Notes under the pieces: generated by a model | The model's database searches: none | The model's input: the letters and a program-made list of their open reading frames with translations, nothing else | What the model was told of the DNA's origin: nothing | In this document: piece after piece, positions 17,324 through 27,458 of the stretch | Position numbering within the stretch: position 1 is the first letter of the stretch | Layout of the letters: each line of letters opens with the position of its first letter | Assembly: GCF_014201615.1 (NCBI RefSeq) | Contig: NZ_JACHEU010000003.1 | Span: forward strand, 62,001 to 126,000 | DNA length: 64,000 nt | Origin: Aquamicrobium lusatiense | GTDB lineage: Bacteria; Pseudomonadota; Alphaproteobacteria; Rhizobiales; Rhizobiaceae | Direction: 5' to 3' | Translations under genes and position numbers: made by a program

Positions 17324-17974
17324 TCAGCGGTGAACGAGAAGATGATCGACGAGCGCGCCGGGCGTATGCACCGCATCGGGCGCGATCACGCCGACAGGCA
17401 CGATCGAATCCGGCTCGGCAATCACCGTGCGCCCCGCCAGCGCCATCACCGGATTGAAGTTTCGCGCCGTCAGCAGATAGAACAGATTGCCCACGTAATC
17501 GGCCTGCCAGGCGCCGATCAGCGCGAAATCGGCCCTGATCGGCGTTTCGACGAGGAAGGTCCGGCCTTCGACCTCTATGGTCTGCTTGCCGTCCTCGACC
17601 TCGGTGCCGAGGCCGGTCGGGGTGAGGATGCCGCCGAGCCCCATGCCGCCCGCGCGGATGCGCTCGATCAGCGTGCCCTGCGGCACGAGTTCGCAATCGA
17701 TCTCGCCGGAGATCATCTTCGCCTGCGTTTCGGGATTGAGCCCGATATGGGAGGCGACCACACGGCTGACCGCGCCGGCGCTGATCAGCTTGCCGATGCC
17801 GCGTCCGGGCAGGGCGGTGTCGTTGGCGATGACGGTGAGGTCGCGGGCATTGCGGGCGACGAGGGCGTCGACCAGCCGCTCCGGTGTGCCGACGCCCATG
17901 AAGCCGCCGATCAGCAGGCTCGCACCGTCGGGTATCAGGGCGGCGGCAGCCTCCGCCCTCAATGTACTCTTCAT
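17324..17974 (-). CDS. scoA: 3-oxoacid CoA-transferase, subunit A
   Basis: A 216-residue protein with the A-subunit glycine-rich motif (LLIGGFMGVGTPERL) and the TLIERIRAGGMGLGG segment. It pairs with the B subunit. Its ATG overlaps the acetate kinase stop by four bases (ATGA), so expression is probably coupled to ackA. Family members use acetoacetate, 3-oxoadipate or short fatty acids as CoA acceptors; the adjacent 3-hydroxybutyryl-CoA dehydrogenase favours acetoacetate or butyrate-type acids. Confidence 0.93.
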   Translation of the reverse strand: MKSTLRAEAAAALIPDGASLLIGGFMGVGTPERLVDALVARNARDLTVIANDTALPGRGIGKLISAGAVSRVVASHIGLNPETQAKMISGEIDCELVPQGTLIERIRAGGMGLGGILTPTGLGTEVEDGKQTIEVEGRTFLVETPIRADFALIGAWQADYVGNLFYLLTARNFNPVMALAGRTVIAEPDSIVPVGVIAPDAVHTPGALVDHLLVHR

Positions 17975-19173
17975 GCCGCAACCCCCTCATTGATGCCAGC
18001 GGCGGCACGGGCTGCCCGGGCAATGACCAGATCCTCACGCGTTGTCACGATCATCACCGTGGTCCGCGAAAACTCGGAAGACAGAACCGTCGCGTTGGCG
18101 GCGTTTCGGCCGTGGTCGATCTCTATTCCCATCCAGCCGAGACGTTCGCACACGCGACGACGGATGACACGCGAGTTTTCACCTATGCCGCCGCAGAAGA
18201 CAAGCGCGTCAATACCGCCCATCACCGCCGCCATCGCGCCAAGCTCGCGCTGCACGCGGAAGACGAAATAGTCGATGGCCCGGTGGGACTGCGCGCTGTC
18301 GGCCTCCTCCAGCGTGCGCATGTCGTTCGACAGCCCGCCGGACAGGCCCAGAAGCCCGGATTCATTGTAGAGAATCTGCCGGATCTGCGCCGTATCGAGA
18401 TGTTCCCGGTCGAGCATGTAGAGCAGCACGCCCGGATCGATCTGGCCGCAGCGCGTGCCCATCGGCAGGCCGTCCAGTGCCGAAAAGCCCATCGACGAGG
18501 CAACGGAGCGGCCCTTGTAGATGGCGCACATGGAAGCGCCGTTGCCCAGATGCGCCACCACCACGCGCCCCGCCATCAGATGCGGCGCGATGCGCTCCAG
18601 CTCGCTCGTCACGTAATCGTAGCTGAGCCCGTGGAAGCCATAGCGGCGCACGCCTTTCTCGTAATAGCGGTGCGGGATGGCGAAGGTGTCGTTGACGAAG
18701 GGCTGGCCGCGGTGGAAGGCGGTGTCGAAGCAGGCGACCTGCGGCACGCCCGGAAACGCCGCCATCGCCGCCCGGATGCCGGCTATGTTGTGGGGCTGGT
18801 GAAGCGGCGCGAAGGGCTCCAGTTCGGCGAGCTTCGCCAGCACCGCCTCCGTCACCGTGACCGGTTCGGCATAGTCGAGCCCGCCATGCACCACGCGGTG
18901 GCCGACGGAGGCCATGCGCAGGCCGGGAAAGGCCCCCTTGACGGTGGCGATGATCGCCGCCAGCGCGCCCGCGTGGCTGGTGAGGTCACCCCCGGCCACG
19001 GTCAGTTCGGCGCCTGATGCATCCTTCAGCTTCAGCGTGCCTTCCGGCCCGATGCGGTCGGCCTGCCCGGTCACCAGCGGCTCGTCGCCCTCAGCGGGGA
19101 ACAGCGCGACCTTCAGCGAGGACGATCCCGCATTCAGCGCCAGAATGCCGGTGTTGCGGTCTGCGGACGTCAT
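17971..19173 (-). CDS. ackA: acetate kinase
   Basis: The 400-residue product has both family signatures: NAGSSSLKVALF near the N terminus and the HRVVHGGLDY segment. CFDTAFHRGQP and the late FCGGIGENS block are also present. It phosphorylates acetate (or propionate/butyrate) or makes ATP from the acyl phosphate. The upstream MaoC-phosphotransacetylase overlaps it by four bases (ATGA), giving a coupled Pta-AckA pair. In Hyphomicrobiales such pairs next to DUF3141 and FabI genes are common and are often induced under low oxygen; no FNR/FixK site could be confirmed here. Confidence 0.95.
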   Translation of the reverse strand: MTSADRNTGILALNAGSSSLKVALFPAEGDEPLVTGQADRIGPEGTLKLKDASGAELTVAGGDLTSHAGALAAIIATVKGAFPGLRMASVGHRVVHGGLDYAEPVTVTEAVLAKLAELEPFAPLHQPHNIAGIRAAMAAFPGVPQVACFDTAFHRGQPFVNDTFAIPHRYYEKGVRRYGFHGLSYDYVTSELERIAPHLMAGRVVVAHLGNGASMCAIYKGRSVASSMGFSALDGLPMGTRCGQIDPGVLLYMLDREHLDTAQIRQILYNESGLLGLSGGLSNDMRTLEEADSAQSHRAIDYFVFRVQRELGAMAAVMGGIDALVFCGGIGENSRVIRRRVCERLGWMGIEIDHGRNAANATVLSSEFSRTTVMIVTTREDLVIARAARAAAGINEGVAA

Positions 19174-20567
19174 CGGTTGCGTTCCCCTGCGAATGCGTGA
19201 TGCAGCGAGGCGACCGCGCAGGACGCCAGCCGCGACATCGGACTGTCGGAGCGCGAGTTCAGGATGACAGGAACCCTCGCGCCCAGAACCAGCCCCGCGC
19301 CCTCGGCATGGCTGACGAAGGACAGTTGCTTGGCAAGCATGTTGCCGGCATCGATACCCGGCACCACCAGGATGTTGGCATGGCCGGCGACGCCGCCCTT
19401 CAGCCCCTTGGTGCGCGCGGCCGACAGGTCGACCGCATTGTCCATGGCCAGCGGGCCGTCGACCAGCCCGCCCGAAATCTGCCCGCGCTCTGCCATCTTG
19501 GAGAGCAGCGCGGCATCGATGGAGGACTGGATGGCGGGATTGACCGTCTCCACCGCCGACAGCACGCCGACGCGCGGCTCGATGCCCAGCGAAAGCGCGA
19601 GGTCGATGGCGTTCTGGGTGATGTCGACCTTGGTGGCGAGGTCGGGTGCGATGTTGATCGCGGCGTCCGTCACCATGACCGGCTCCGGCCGGCCCGGCAC
19701 GTCCATGACGAAGACATGGGTGAAGCGGCGCCCGACCCGCAGCCCGCCAGACTTGTCGAGCATGGGCTTCAGCAGGTCGTCGGTGTGGAGGTGGCCCTTC
19801 ATCACCGCCCCGGCGCGGCCTTCGTGCACGAGCCGGCAGGCCGCGGCGGCAGCGGCCTGATCGCCGCCCTGATCACGGGGCATGCCGATGATCTCGAAGC
19901 CGGAAAGATCGGAACCGAGTGCGGCGCCTGCCTCGCGGATCGCCGTCTCGTCGCCGACGAGCAGGGGAACGATCAGCCCTTCCTTGGCCGCCCGCAGCGC
20001 GCCGCCCAGCGAATTGCCGTCATCGGGGCAGACGACGGCCACCGGCAGCGGGGCCAGCGCCTTGGCCCGCTCGACCAGCGCTTCGAAATGCCGATGGCGC
20101 TGCACCAGCAGGCCCGGAATCTCGATGTCGTCGCGATCGTATTTTTCCTGCGGGGCGAGCACCCGCGCCGTGCCCGAGACGATCAGCGCGCCATCGGCGG
20201 GCCGCGTCACCTCGGTATCCAGCGTGACCGTGCCGTCTTCGGATTTCTCCACCATCCGCACCCGGCACAGAAGCTCGTCGCCGGCGCGGGCGCGGTCGTG
20301 GAAATCGGTCACCTGCCGCAGATAGAGCGTGCCCGGCCCGGGCAGCAGCGTGCCGAGGACGGCCGAGATCAGCGAGGCCACGAACATGCCGGGGGCGATG
20401 TTTTCGGGCCGGCCGTCGCCGTCCACATCGGCCGATGGCAGGTGCATGGGATTGTAATTGCCGGAAGCCGCGGCGAAGACGTAGAGGTCGTCGGGGGTGA
20501 CGAGACGGCGCAGTTCTGCCGTCTCGCCGACGCTGAGTTCGGCGAAGGTGCGGTTGACGAGATGCAT
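19170..20567 (-). CDS. MaoC-like (R)-enoyl-CoA hydratase / phosphate acyltransferase fusion
   Basis: Start at 20567 (MHLVNRTFAE), two bases from the preceding stop. Of 465 residues, about 1-155 form a MaoC hotdog domain (SGNYNPMHLPSAD corresponds to the hydratase catalytic D/H block). About 165-465 form a phosphate acetyl/butyryltransferase (VKGHLHTDDLLKP preceded by GAVM, FVMDVPGRPEPVMVTDAAIN, GPLAMDNAVD). The fusion could hydrate crotonyl-type CoA and convert acyl-CoA to acyl phosphate for the coupled acetate kinase. Similar fusions are annotated as bifunctional enoyl-CoA hydratase/phosphate acetyltransferase. Whether acetyl or butyryl is preferred is not visible. Confidence 0.92.
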   Translation of the reverse strand: MHLVNRTFAELSVGETAELRRLVTPDDLYVFAAASGNYNPMHLPSADVDGDGRPENIAPGMFVASLISAVLGTLLPGPGTLYLRQVTDFHDRARAGDELLCRVRMVEKSEDGTVTLDTEVTRPADGALIVSGTARVLAPQEKYDRDDIEIPGLLVQRHRHFEALVERAKALAPLPVAVVCPDDGNSLGGALRAAKEGLIVPLLVGDETAIREAGAALGSDLSGFEIIGMPRDQGGDQAAAAAACRLVHEGRAGAVMKGHLHTDDLLKPMLDKSGGLRVGRRFTHVFVMDVPGRPEPVMVTDAAINIAPDLATKVDITQNAIDLALSLGIEPRVGVLSAVETVNPAIQSSIDAALLSKMAERGQISGGLVDGPLAMDNAVDLSAARTKGLKGGVAGHANILVVPGIDAGNMLAKQLSFVSHAEGAGLVLGARVPVILNSRSDSPMSRLASCAVASLHHAFAGERNR

Positions 20568-20568
20568 G

Positions 20569-23070
20569 TCAGCTCTCCGACTTCGTCCGGGCGGTTGCCC
20601 TTTGCCGCCGCGCCACGGCCGCCGCATGGGCGATCTCGGCATTGGCGGCCGCCGCTGCGGCCTGCTCTTCCTGCACCTGTGCTTCCTCCAGCGGGTCGTC
20701 CGGCATGTCGCCGAGGAAATGCGGCAGCCCCAGCACCTCGTGGAACCTTTGCAGAAGCTGGATGGTTTCGGGCAGCATCTCTTCCGTAGAACCGGGCACG
20801 TAGCGCACCACGCGCAGCGCCAGCTCGCGCTCGGCGGCATCGGGAAGCAGCGCCGGCAGGGTGCGGATCGCCAGATCCGGCTCGTAGGTGGCGATCAGCG
20901 TCTGTTCGTGGATGATCAGCGCCCGGCGCTCCGCCCCCAGCGAGCGGAACGGCTCGTCCTGCGTCAGGATTTTCGAGGATCGCTCCAGCCGGTCGCGGCG
21001 CACGCCCTTGCGGTTCTCGGCCAGCAGCACCAGCATGCGGATCACCGCTTCCGGAAAACCGCCGCGCTCGATGTTGTGCAGCGCCGCCGCGACTTCCGGC
21101 AGGCCGCGCAGTTCGTCGGTGTTCTTCAGCGTGCGGCGCGCCTCATGCGTGCGGCCGAAGACGCGCATCCAGGGGTTCGACCAGACGTTGAAGAAGGTCA
21201 GTTCGTAGAGCATGTCGCGGGTGTCGCGGGTGAAGTCGATCATCTGCTCGACGCCCTCCACCCACAGCGCTTCCATGGCGAGGAAGGGATTGTCCGCCGC
21301 TGCTCTGGTGCGGTTTTCCCGCACATTGGCGGCCATGCCGGAAACCGCCTCCATCAGCGGGTTTTTGGACGAGGCCAGCGCCCGTTCCAGCCTCTTGGGA
21401 TGCAGCGCGCGCGACAGCTCGGCGCTGGTTCCCGTCACCGTCGCCCGCACGAAGGGGCGCAGCAGCGTGTCATAGACCTGCGCCTGCACCTCGGAGGCAC
21501 GCGCCACCGCCGCGAAGGGCTGCTCGTCGGCAAAGCCGTCGTCCAGCGCGCGGATGTCATCCAGCGTGCGTTCGGCGAAGCCGACGGTGAAATGCTTGCG
21601 GCCGTCGCGCTCCTCGATGTCCTCGATGCGCATCTCGTAGAGGCCGGGGGCCAGCGCCTCGATGGTCTTCAGCGTCGAAGTCACCTCGGCATGTTCCTTG
21701 CGCGCGATCTGCGAGGACACGAAGATTCCCAGATGCCCGACCTGATCGTGGACCATGTAGACGATGCGCTGGCCGCGGATGCGGATTTCCTGCACATCGG
21801 CATAGGTCTCGGCGATCCAGTTCAGCGCCTGCTGCGGCGGGGTGATGTTGTCGCCATGGCTGGCGAAGACGATGATCGGGGCGCGGATCGCCTTCAGGTC
21901 GACCGGGCGGCCTGGCTCCAGCCGGGCCTCGTTCTTCGCCAGCCGGTTGCCGACGAAAAGCTGCTCGACGATCCAGCGGATTTCCGGCTCGGTCAGCATG
22001 AAGAAGCCGCCCCACCACTTCTCGAATTCGAGGAAGGTCCGGTCGCCCTTGTCGATGTCGCGATAGAGATCGGTGTATTTGCGGAACAGGGTGCGGCCCG
22101 GATTGAGCAGCTCGAAATTCAGCACCAAATGCGCGCCGTCGAAGATGCCGCCGCCGAGATCCGACAGCATCATGGGTATCCACGTTCCACCGAGCACGCC
22201 GGCATTGTAGCGCATCGGGTTCTCGCCCACGCGGCCCGACCATGGCGCGACCGGCGCGCCATTGACGACGATGGGACCGGTCAGGTCGGTGTTGGTGGCG
22301 GCCAGCAGCAGGGTGGCCCAGCCGCCCTGACAGTTGCCGGTGACGACCGGGTTCGACGCCTGCGGATGGCGGCGCATCACCTCGCGCACGAAGGCGGCCT
22401 CGGCGCGGGTGACGTAGGACAGATACTGGCCGGGCTCCGGACGCGAGCGGAAGGCGACGAAATAGACCGGATGGCCCTCGCGCAATGCGACGCCCACCTG
22501 GCTGTCGGACTTGAAGCCGCCGATGCCGGGGCCATGGCCGGCGCGCGGGTCGATGATGATGTAGGGGCGGCGGGTATCGTCGATGACGACGCCCTCGGGC
22601 GGCAGGATCTTCAGCAGCATGTAGTTGCTGGGATAGGGCAGGTCGCGCCCGTCCATCACCACTTCGTAATCGTAGATCAGCACCGGCGGGCAATCGGCCG
22701 CCTCGTGCTCCAGAAAGATGTCGCCGCGCTTGCGCAGCGTATCGGCGGTCAGCACGGCCCGTTCAGCCGCATCCCGCTGATATTCGAGCAGGCTGCCGAT
22801 CAGGCCGTGCTGCGCCTGCGACCTGTGCAGCCCGGAGATCAGGTCGGCGCCGGCGTCCATCAGGCGGCGGGTGCGGGCCGAGTGGCTTTCAAGGATGCGG
22901 TGCGCATGGCTGGCGGCCGCCATGGTCTGGATTTCTCCGGTTTGCGAGGCGGCGCCGACCTCGGCGCGCGCGCTGGCCATGCCGGCCTCCATGATGTGGA
23001 GCGCATCGCTCCGGGCGCGGGGAACGCCGGGCTGAAGCTTCGGGTCGAATATTTCGAAGACGCTTGCCAT
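20569..23070 (-). CDS. DUF3141 family, PhaC-like alpha/beta hydrolase protein
   Basis: Start at 23070 ([10 protein letters not shown]), preceded by AAGGATC; an 18-codon upstream extension is not favoured. The 833-residue product contains a central alpha/beta hydrolase domain whose nucleophile elbow is GNCQGGW, with the putative nucleophile Cys247. A Cys elbow is the hallmark of polyhydroxyalkanoate synthases. [15 protein letters not shown] and [12 protein letters not shown] supply the expected Asp and His. The long C-terminal half (about 450-833) is helical with an Ala/Gln-rich tail, typical of DUF3141. Function is uncharacterised; a polyester or acyl-transfer role is inferred from the Cys elbow and from neighbours fabI, maoC-pta and hbd. 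Confidence 0.88.
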   Translation of the reverse strand: MASVFEIFDPKLQPGVPRARSDALHIMEAGMASARAEVGAASQTGEIQTMAAASHAHRILESHSARTRRLMDAGADLISGLHRSQAQHGLIGSLLEYQRDAAERAVLTADTLRKRGDIFLEHEAADCPPVLIYDYEVVMDGRDLPYPSNYMLLKILPPEGVVIDDTRRPYIIIDPRAGHGPGIGGFKSDSQVGVALREGHPVYFVAFRSRPEPGQYLSYVTRAEAAFVREVMRRHPQASNPVVTGNCQGGWATLLLAATNTDLTGPIVVNGAPVAPWSGRVGENPMRYNAGVLGGTWIPMMLSDLGGGIFDGAHLVLNFELLNPGRTLFRKYTDLYRDIDKGDRTFLEFEKWWGGFFMLTEPEIRWIVEQLFVGNRLAKNEARLEPGRPVDLKAIRAPIIVFASHGDNITPPQQALNWIAETYADVQEIRIRGQRIVYMVHDQVGHLGIFVSSQIARKEHAEVTSTLKTIEALAPGLYEMRIEDIEERDGRKHFTVGFAERTLDDIRALDDGFADEQPFAAVARASEVQAQVYDTLLRPFVRATVTGTSAELSRALHPKRLERALASSKNPLMEAVSGMAANVRENRTRAAADNPFLAMEALWVEGVEQMIDFTRDTRDMLYELTFFNVWSNPWMRVFGRTHEARRTLKNTDELRGLPEVAAALHNIERGGFPEAVIRMLVLLAENRKGVRRDRLERSSKILTQDEPFRSLGAERRALIIHEQTLIATYEPDLAIRTLPALLPDAAERELALRVVRYVPGSTEEMLPETIQLLQRFHEVLGLPHFLGDMPDDPLEEAQVQEEQAAAAAANAEIAHAAAVARRQRATARTKSES

Positions 23071-23083
23071 GATGATTGATCCT

Positions 23084-23848
23084 TCAGGCGACAATCGAGA
23101 AGCCGCCGTCGATGTCATGGACACCGCCGGTCAGGTTGCGGGCCTCGTCCGAGGCGAGATAGACGGCCAGCGCGCCGACATCGTCGACGGTGGCCAGCCG
23201 GCGCGTCGGTGCGCGGGTGGCGGCGTGATCGAGGAGCGCGTCGAAATGGTCGATGCCGGAGGCGGCGCGGGTTGCCAGCGGTCCGGGCGACAGGGCATGG
23301 ACGCGGATGCCTTTGCCGCCGAGTTCGGCGGCGGCATAGCGGGTGGCGCTTTCCAGCGCCGCCTTGACGGGCCCCATGACATTGTAGTGCTCCACCACTC
23401 GCCGCGAGCCGAGGAAGGAGACGGAAAGGCAGCATCCGCCCCCCTCCATCAACGGTTCCGCCAGCCGGATCATGCGCAGGAAGGAATGGACCGAAATGTC
23501 CATCGCCAGACTGAAACCCTCGGCCGAGCAATCCACCACCCGCCCGTGAAGATCGGCCTTCGGCGCGAACGCGATGGAATGCAGCAGGATGTCGAGCCGG
23601 CCCCAGCGTCCGGCGATTTCCGCGAACACCGCCTCGTCAGAGCCCGGCACGGTCACGTCGAGCGGCATGAGAATTTCGGCTTCCAGCTCCTCGGCGAGGG
23701 GCCGGACGAACTTTTCGGCCTTCTCGTTCAGCCATGTCACGGCGAGATCGGCGCCCTGCGCGCGAAAGGCCCGGGCGCAGCCCCACGCAATCGATTCACG
23801 GTTGGCTATGCCGACGATGAGCGCCTTGCGGCCTTCGAGTGAAAACAC
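23084..23848 (-). CDS. fabI: enoyl-[acyl-carrier-protein] reductase FabI (NADH-dependent)
   Basis: A 254-residue short-chain dehydrogenase-like protein. The FabI-specific catalytic Y-x6-K is present as YNVMGPVK, with the nucleotide-binding [11 protein letters not shown] and HSIAFAPK segments characteristic of FabI rather than general SDRs. It reduces enoyl-ACP, or possibly crotonyl-CoA, with NADH. It is first in the leftward operon and is probably a second, specialised copy, since housekeeping fabI normally lies with fatty acid genes. The 153 bp upstream gap presumably contains the operon promoter. Confidence 0.92.
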   Translation of the reverse strand: MFSLEGRKALIVGIANRESIAWGCARAFRAQGADLAVTWLNEKAEKFVRPLAEELEAEILMPLDVTVPGSDEAVFAEIAGRWGRLDILLHSIAFAPKADLHGRVVDCSAEGFSLAMDISVHSFLRMIRLAEPLMEGGGCCLSVSFLGSRRVVEHYNVMGPVKAALESATRYAAAELGGKGIRVHALSPGPLATRAASGIDHFDALLDHAATRAPTRRLATVDDVGALAVYLASDEARNLTGGVHDIDGGFSIVA

Positions 23849-24001
23849 GATGCCCCTCCGGTTTCATCGCTATTCAGGCACTCTTGCGATTCCTTTTGAT
23901 GACGGAGCGATAATGGTTTGCTGACATTTTCGCCGCCGGGGCTGCGGGCGGATGGGGCATGAGCGATGCGCCATGCATGCGCGAGGCATACCCGGCCGCG
24001 G

Positions 24002-24634
24002 TCACGGCTTCAGCCAGTTGCGGATGAGCGCTGCGTCCGGATCGGAAAACTCATGGCCGCAGTCGACCGCATGAGCCTCGACCCGCGCGCCGGCGCCGCG
24101 CAGCTGCTGCGCCAGCGGCGCGGCATAGGGGCCGTAGGTCGCGTCTCTCGTGCCCGAAAGCACCAGCGCCGACACGGCGGAGAGATCGGCAGGCGGCGGT
24201 GCGTCCAGCACCGGCATGGCGCGCAACAGCACGGCCCGGCGCACCAGTCCCGGATGCAGGAACAGCAGGCTGGACAACAGATTGGCGCCGTTGGAATAGC
24301 CCAGAAAAACCGCATCGGCAGGATCGAACCCATGTTCGCGGCCCGCCTGCGCAAGGAAGCGCGCGAAAGCCTGCGCCTCGCTGCGGATGCTGTGCTGATC
24401 GAACGCGACCGGCGTGAGGCGGGTAAACCAGCGCCGGCTTTCCTCCTGCACGATGCGCCCGCGCACAGCCATCAGCCGCGCCTGCGGAAAAACCTGCGCG
24501 GCGAAGGGCACAAGCACCGTCTCGTCCGTGCCGGAGCCATGGAGAAGAATGACCCATGAACCGTCCGGCGCATCCGGTTCATGCAGCCGGTAGCCGAAGG
24601 CAAGCTCTTCATGAAGTTCCGAGGTTCTCGGCAT
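24002..24634 (-). CDS. phospholipase/carboxylesterase family alpha/beta hydrolase
   Basis: Start at 24634 (MPRTSELHEE), with AGGA about seven bases upstream; an ATG 14 codons earlier is less likely. The 210-residue product has the oxyanion motif LLHGSGTDE, the nucleophile elbow GYSNGAN (Ser), an Asp in LSGTRDATYGP and the catalytic His in DCGHEFS. These are the marks of the AB_hydrolase_2 (esterase/lysophospholipase) group. It diverges from opgC with 174 bp between starts. Substrate unknown. Confidence 0.85.
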   Translation of the reverse strand: MPRTSELHEELAFGYRLHEPDAPDGSWVILLHGSGTDETVLVPFAAQVFPQARLMAVRGRIVQEESRRWFTRLTPVAFDQHSIRSEAQAFARFLAQAGREHGFDPADAVFLGYSNGANLLSSLLFLHPGLVRRAVLLRAMPVLDAPPPADLSAVSALVLSGTRDATYGPYAAPLAQQLRGAGARVEAHAVDCGHEFSDPDAALIRNWLKP

Positions 24635-24671
24635 GTGACGGTCCTGCGTGGGCTTCGGCGGGTTTGCCGGC

Positions 24672-24692
24672 TTCAAAACGAAATGTTTTCAA
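24672..24692. promoter_or_regulatory. imperfect inverted repeat between divergent esterase and opgC genes
   Basis: TTCAAAAC-N5-GTTTTCAA, with one mismatched pair, sits in an A/T-rich stretch 38 bp upstream of the esterase start and 117 bp upstream of opgC. It is a possible operator for one or both divergent genes; no cognate regulator is identified. Confidence 0.3.
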
Positions 24693-24808
24693 GGCTGTCC
24701 AAAGTTGAACGATGCCGGTCCTGTTTTAGGTCCGATTTCTCCGGTTTGTCATGGATGCCTGCAAGCAGTGTGGCAAAGCGCCGTCGAACATATCGGGAAG
24801 GACAGCTC

Positions 24809-25978
24809 ATGAAGACCGGCATGACGGCGCACAGGGATGCGCGCATAGACATGGTGCGGGCGCTGGCTTTGCTGACCATTTTCATCAACCACGTTCCCGG
24901 CAACATTCTGGAGCGCTTTACCTACAAGAATTTCGGTTTCTCTGACGCGACCGAGATCTTCATGCTGGTGTCCGGCATTTCGGTCGCGCTTGCCTATGGA
25001 GCGCGATTCGTGTCCGGGCAGCGCGCCACTCTGACGCTGAGAATGTGGCGGCGGGCAGGCGTGCTCTATGTGTCCCATATCGTCGTCACCATGGCCGGCA
25101 TCGCGCTTTTCTGCCTCGGCGCAGTGTACGCAAAGCGCCCCGAACTTCTTTCGCAGATCAATATCGGGCCAGTGATGGAGCGTACGCCGGAGGCGATGAT
25201 CGGCATCATCACGCTCGGCCATCAGATCGGCTACAACAATATCCTGCCCGTCTATGCGCTGCTTTTGCTGGCGGCTCCACTGATGATCCACGGCGCGCTG
25301 CGCTGGCCGGGCACGACGCTCGGTGCCTGCGGCGTGCTGTGGCTGGCTGCCGGCCTGTGGCAGATCGCGCCGCGCAATTATCCGGAAGCCGGCCAGTGGT
25401 TTCTCAATCCGCTGTCGTGGCAGTTTCTGTTCGCGATCGGCATCATCGGCGCGATCCATGTGCGCAGGGCGGGTGCATTTCCCGTCAGCCGCTGGGGCGT
25501 CGCACTGGCAGGCGCCTATGTGATCGCGGCGCTGGCGTGGGTTCACTCGCCCCTGTGGGGACAGGTGACATGGTTCGGCCTCTCGCCGGTCCTCGGCGGC
25601 TTCGACAAGACCTATCTGTCGCTGGCGCGGCTGCTGCATATTCTGGCGGCGACCTATCTTGTGCTTGCCCTGTGTTCGGCGGTTCCCGTGCGGTTCCGGG
25701 CCGACAATCCTCTGGCCGTCCTTGGCCGCCGTTCACTGGCGGTTTTCATCGCCGGGACCGTGCTGGCGCTGGCAGCGCAGATGCTGCGCATGGTCCATGC
25801 CGGCGGCGTCGGTTACGACCTTTGCCTGCTCGTGCTCGGCATCGCGGCCCAGTTCGGGCTGGCATATTATCTCGACTGGGTCGACAGGGTGAAAGCCGCC
25901 GCCAGAAGCGATACCCCGGTCCGCCACAGAGCCCCGGCCCTGAACGCAGGGCGGGTGCTGGCGGGGCATGGCGCGTAA
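24809..25978 (+). CDS. opgC: OpgC family membrane protein (glucan succinyltransferase-like)
   Basis: Start at 24809 (MKTGMTAHRD), after GGGAAGGACAGCTC. The 389-residue product has about ten hydrophobic segments and the OpgC N-terminal block DMVRALALLTIFINHVPGN followed by FGFSDATEIFMLVSGIS. OpgC proteins O-succinylate osmoregulated periplasmic glucans in alphaproteobacteria (family knowledge). The C-terminal 30 residues are polar and probably cytosolic. No other glucan gene lies near it, so linkage to glucan synthesis is by family only. Confidence 0.9.
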   Translation: MKTGMTAHRDARIDMVRALALLTIFINHVPGNILERFTYKNFGFSDATEIFMLVSGISVALAYGARFVSGQRATLTLRMWRRAGVLYVSHIVVTMAGIALFCLGAVYAKRPELLSQINIGPVMERTPEAMIGIITLGHQIGYNNILPVYALLLLAAPLMIHGALRWPGTTLGACGVLWLAAGLWQIAPRNYPEAGQWFLNPLSWQFLFAIGIIGAIHVRRAGAFPVSRWGVALAGAYVIAALAWVHSPLWGQVTWFGLSPVLGGFDKTYLSLARLLHILAATYLVLALCSAVPVRFRADNPLAVLGRRSLAVFIAGTVLALAAQMLRMVHAGGVGYDLCLLVLGIAAQFGLAYYLDWVDRVKAAARSDTPVRHRAPALNAGRVLAGHGA

Positions 25979-26012
25979 GGGCTGTCTCTTCCTTCCCGTC
26001 GATCCCGAAGAG

Positions 26013-27458
26013 CTATCGCCAGAACCGCTTTGCATCGACGAAGGCATCGTGGGCTTCCGCCGCTTCGGTCAGGCCTTCTTTCCCGGCCGGGGCCAGCATG
26101 CCGGCCACCTCGTCAGGTGCGAGGTCCAGGCGTTCCAGCAGCCGGGGCAGGACGGCAAGGTCGTTCAGGGTGCCCAGCCGGTCCTGCATCACCTCCAGAG
26201 CGTCGACGAAACGCCGAAAGCGGCGCTGCTGGCGGCGGGTGTCGAACAGGGAGCCGAAGAAGCCGGCCGCATAGCGCAGCTTCTTGGCATCTTTGCGCAC
26301 TTCGTGCCGGGTCTCGTCGTCAAGCTCGGCAAGGTCCCTGCCGCCCTTTTTGACCTTGCGGCGAAACCGGTCGAGCGCGGTGGCCGCGAAGTCGCGCACC
26401 GGTTGCGCGCGGATTGCCGCGCCGGCTTCCGCGGTCCGCCATTCGCCGAACGCCAGCCATTCGACAAGATCGAGCATCAGCAGCCGTGCGCGCGGTGAGT
26501 TCAGCGCCTCCATGGCCCGCTCATAAGCGCTGGTCCGCGCCACCTCGATCCGGGCGCGCAACACGTCTTCGGCACCGCGCGCAGCCAGCACGTCGAGATC
26601 GCGGGCGTCGCCCGTACTGCCGGCCAGCCAGCGCAACTCGTCCCGCAAATGGGCGAACCGGCTATCCTTCAGCATCTCCCTGTAAATCGACAATGCCGAG
26701 CGCAGACGGCGCAGGGCCACGCGCGCCTGATGCAGCGCTTCGGGATTGCCGGGCGACAGCAGCGGCTCGTTCAGGAGGAAGTGACGCAGGCAGGATGCGG
26801 CGATCTCCTGGAAGGCATCCTCGGCGCTCATCCCGGCGTGCAGCGTCACGGCCTCGGCCTTTAGCGCCCGCGGCGCCTCGGCAAGCAGCCTGTAGCCGCG
26901 CGCGGCCTTGTTGAGGACGCCCGGCCGCAGTGGCACCAGATCTCCCAGCCGCCGGGCGAGGGCAAACAGCGCGGCCGGGTTCCCCTTTTTAAGCTCAAGC
27001 TCGATCTCGCACAGTGAGGAGCGGCGGTCCGCGGCCATGACCTCGCCGCGATCCAGCACGACCTCGATCGTCGCGTCATCCTGAACGACGTTCCAGACCA
27101 TGCGTCCGACATGGACTTCGAAAACTGGACGAATGTCCTGCACTTTCGCGCCCAGCATGGAGAGGAACGGCAGGGTGTCATCGAAGACCGGCCGATCATC
27201 CGGTACGGACCGCTCCCACTCCCGGCGAACAAACATGCCAGCCGCCGGACCTCCGGCCTTCACCGTCTGGATACGCGCGCCGTTCGCCTCCCTGACCCTG
27301 AGCGTGAAGCCGGCCGCTGCAAGGTCGTTTCGGGGCGTGTCGAAGTAGATGGCCCGCTGCCGCAGCAGGGATGCCTCCTCTGCGAACGGATCGCAGGCCA
27401 GGAAGGCGTCGGCGTTGTCCGGCGTCAGTTCGAGCTTGAGTTCAGTTTCCGGCATCAT
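26013..27458 (-). CDS. CYTH and CHAD domain protein
   Basis: Starts at the first of two adjacent ATGs (27458). The 481-residue product opens with the CYTH signature ExExK-type strand (ETELKLEL) and RxR-type strands (FTLRVRE; PVFEVHVGRMVW), residues about 1-200. It continues with a CHAD domain, about 215-475, rich in conserved His and basic residues (EALHQARVALRRLRSAL, ETRHEVRKDAKKLRYA). CYTH proteins include triphosphatases, and CHAD domains bind polyphosphate (family knowledge). The next gene upstream in the leftward direction is a polyphosphate kinase 2, so both probably act on polyphosphate granules. Confidence 0.92.
   Translation of the reverse strand: MMPETELKLELTPDNADAFLACDPFAEEASLLRQRAIYFDTPRNDLAAAGFTLRVREANGARIQTVKAGGPAAGMFVRREWERSVPDDRPVFDDTLPFLSMLGAKVQDIRPVFEVHVGRMVWNVVQDDATIEVVLDRGEVMAADRRSSLCEIELELKKGNPAALFALARRLGDLVPLRPGVLNKAARGYRLLAEAPRALKAEAVTLHAGMSAEDAFQEIAASCLRHFLLNEPLLSPGNPEALHQARVALRRLRSALSIYREMLKDSRFAHLRDELRWLAGSTGDARDLDVLAARGAEDVLRARIEVARTSAYERAMEALNSPRARLLMLDLVEWLAFGEWRTAEAGAAIRAQPVRDFAATALDRFRRKVKKGGRDLAELDDETRHEVRKDAKKLRYAAGFFGSLFDTRRQQRRFRRFVDALEVMQDRLGTLNDLAVLPRLLERLDLAPDEVAGMLAPAGKEGLTEAAEAHDAFVDAKRFWR

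Noticed and set aside
20497..23079. 860-codon open frame on the plus strand, antisense to the DUF3141 gene
   Set aside because: Arg/Gln/His-rich translation without domains; a shadow of the high-GC DUF3141 gene on the other strand.
23890..23925. Possible FNR/FixK box upstream of fabI (TTTTGATGACGG...)
   Set aside because: Only the left half TTGAT is present; the right half ATCAA is missing at the required spacing.
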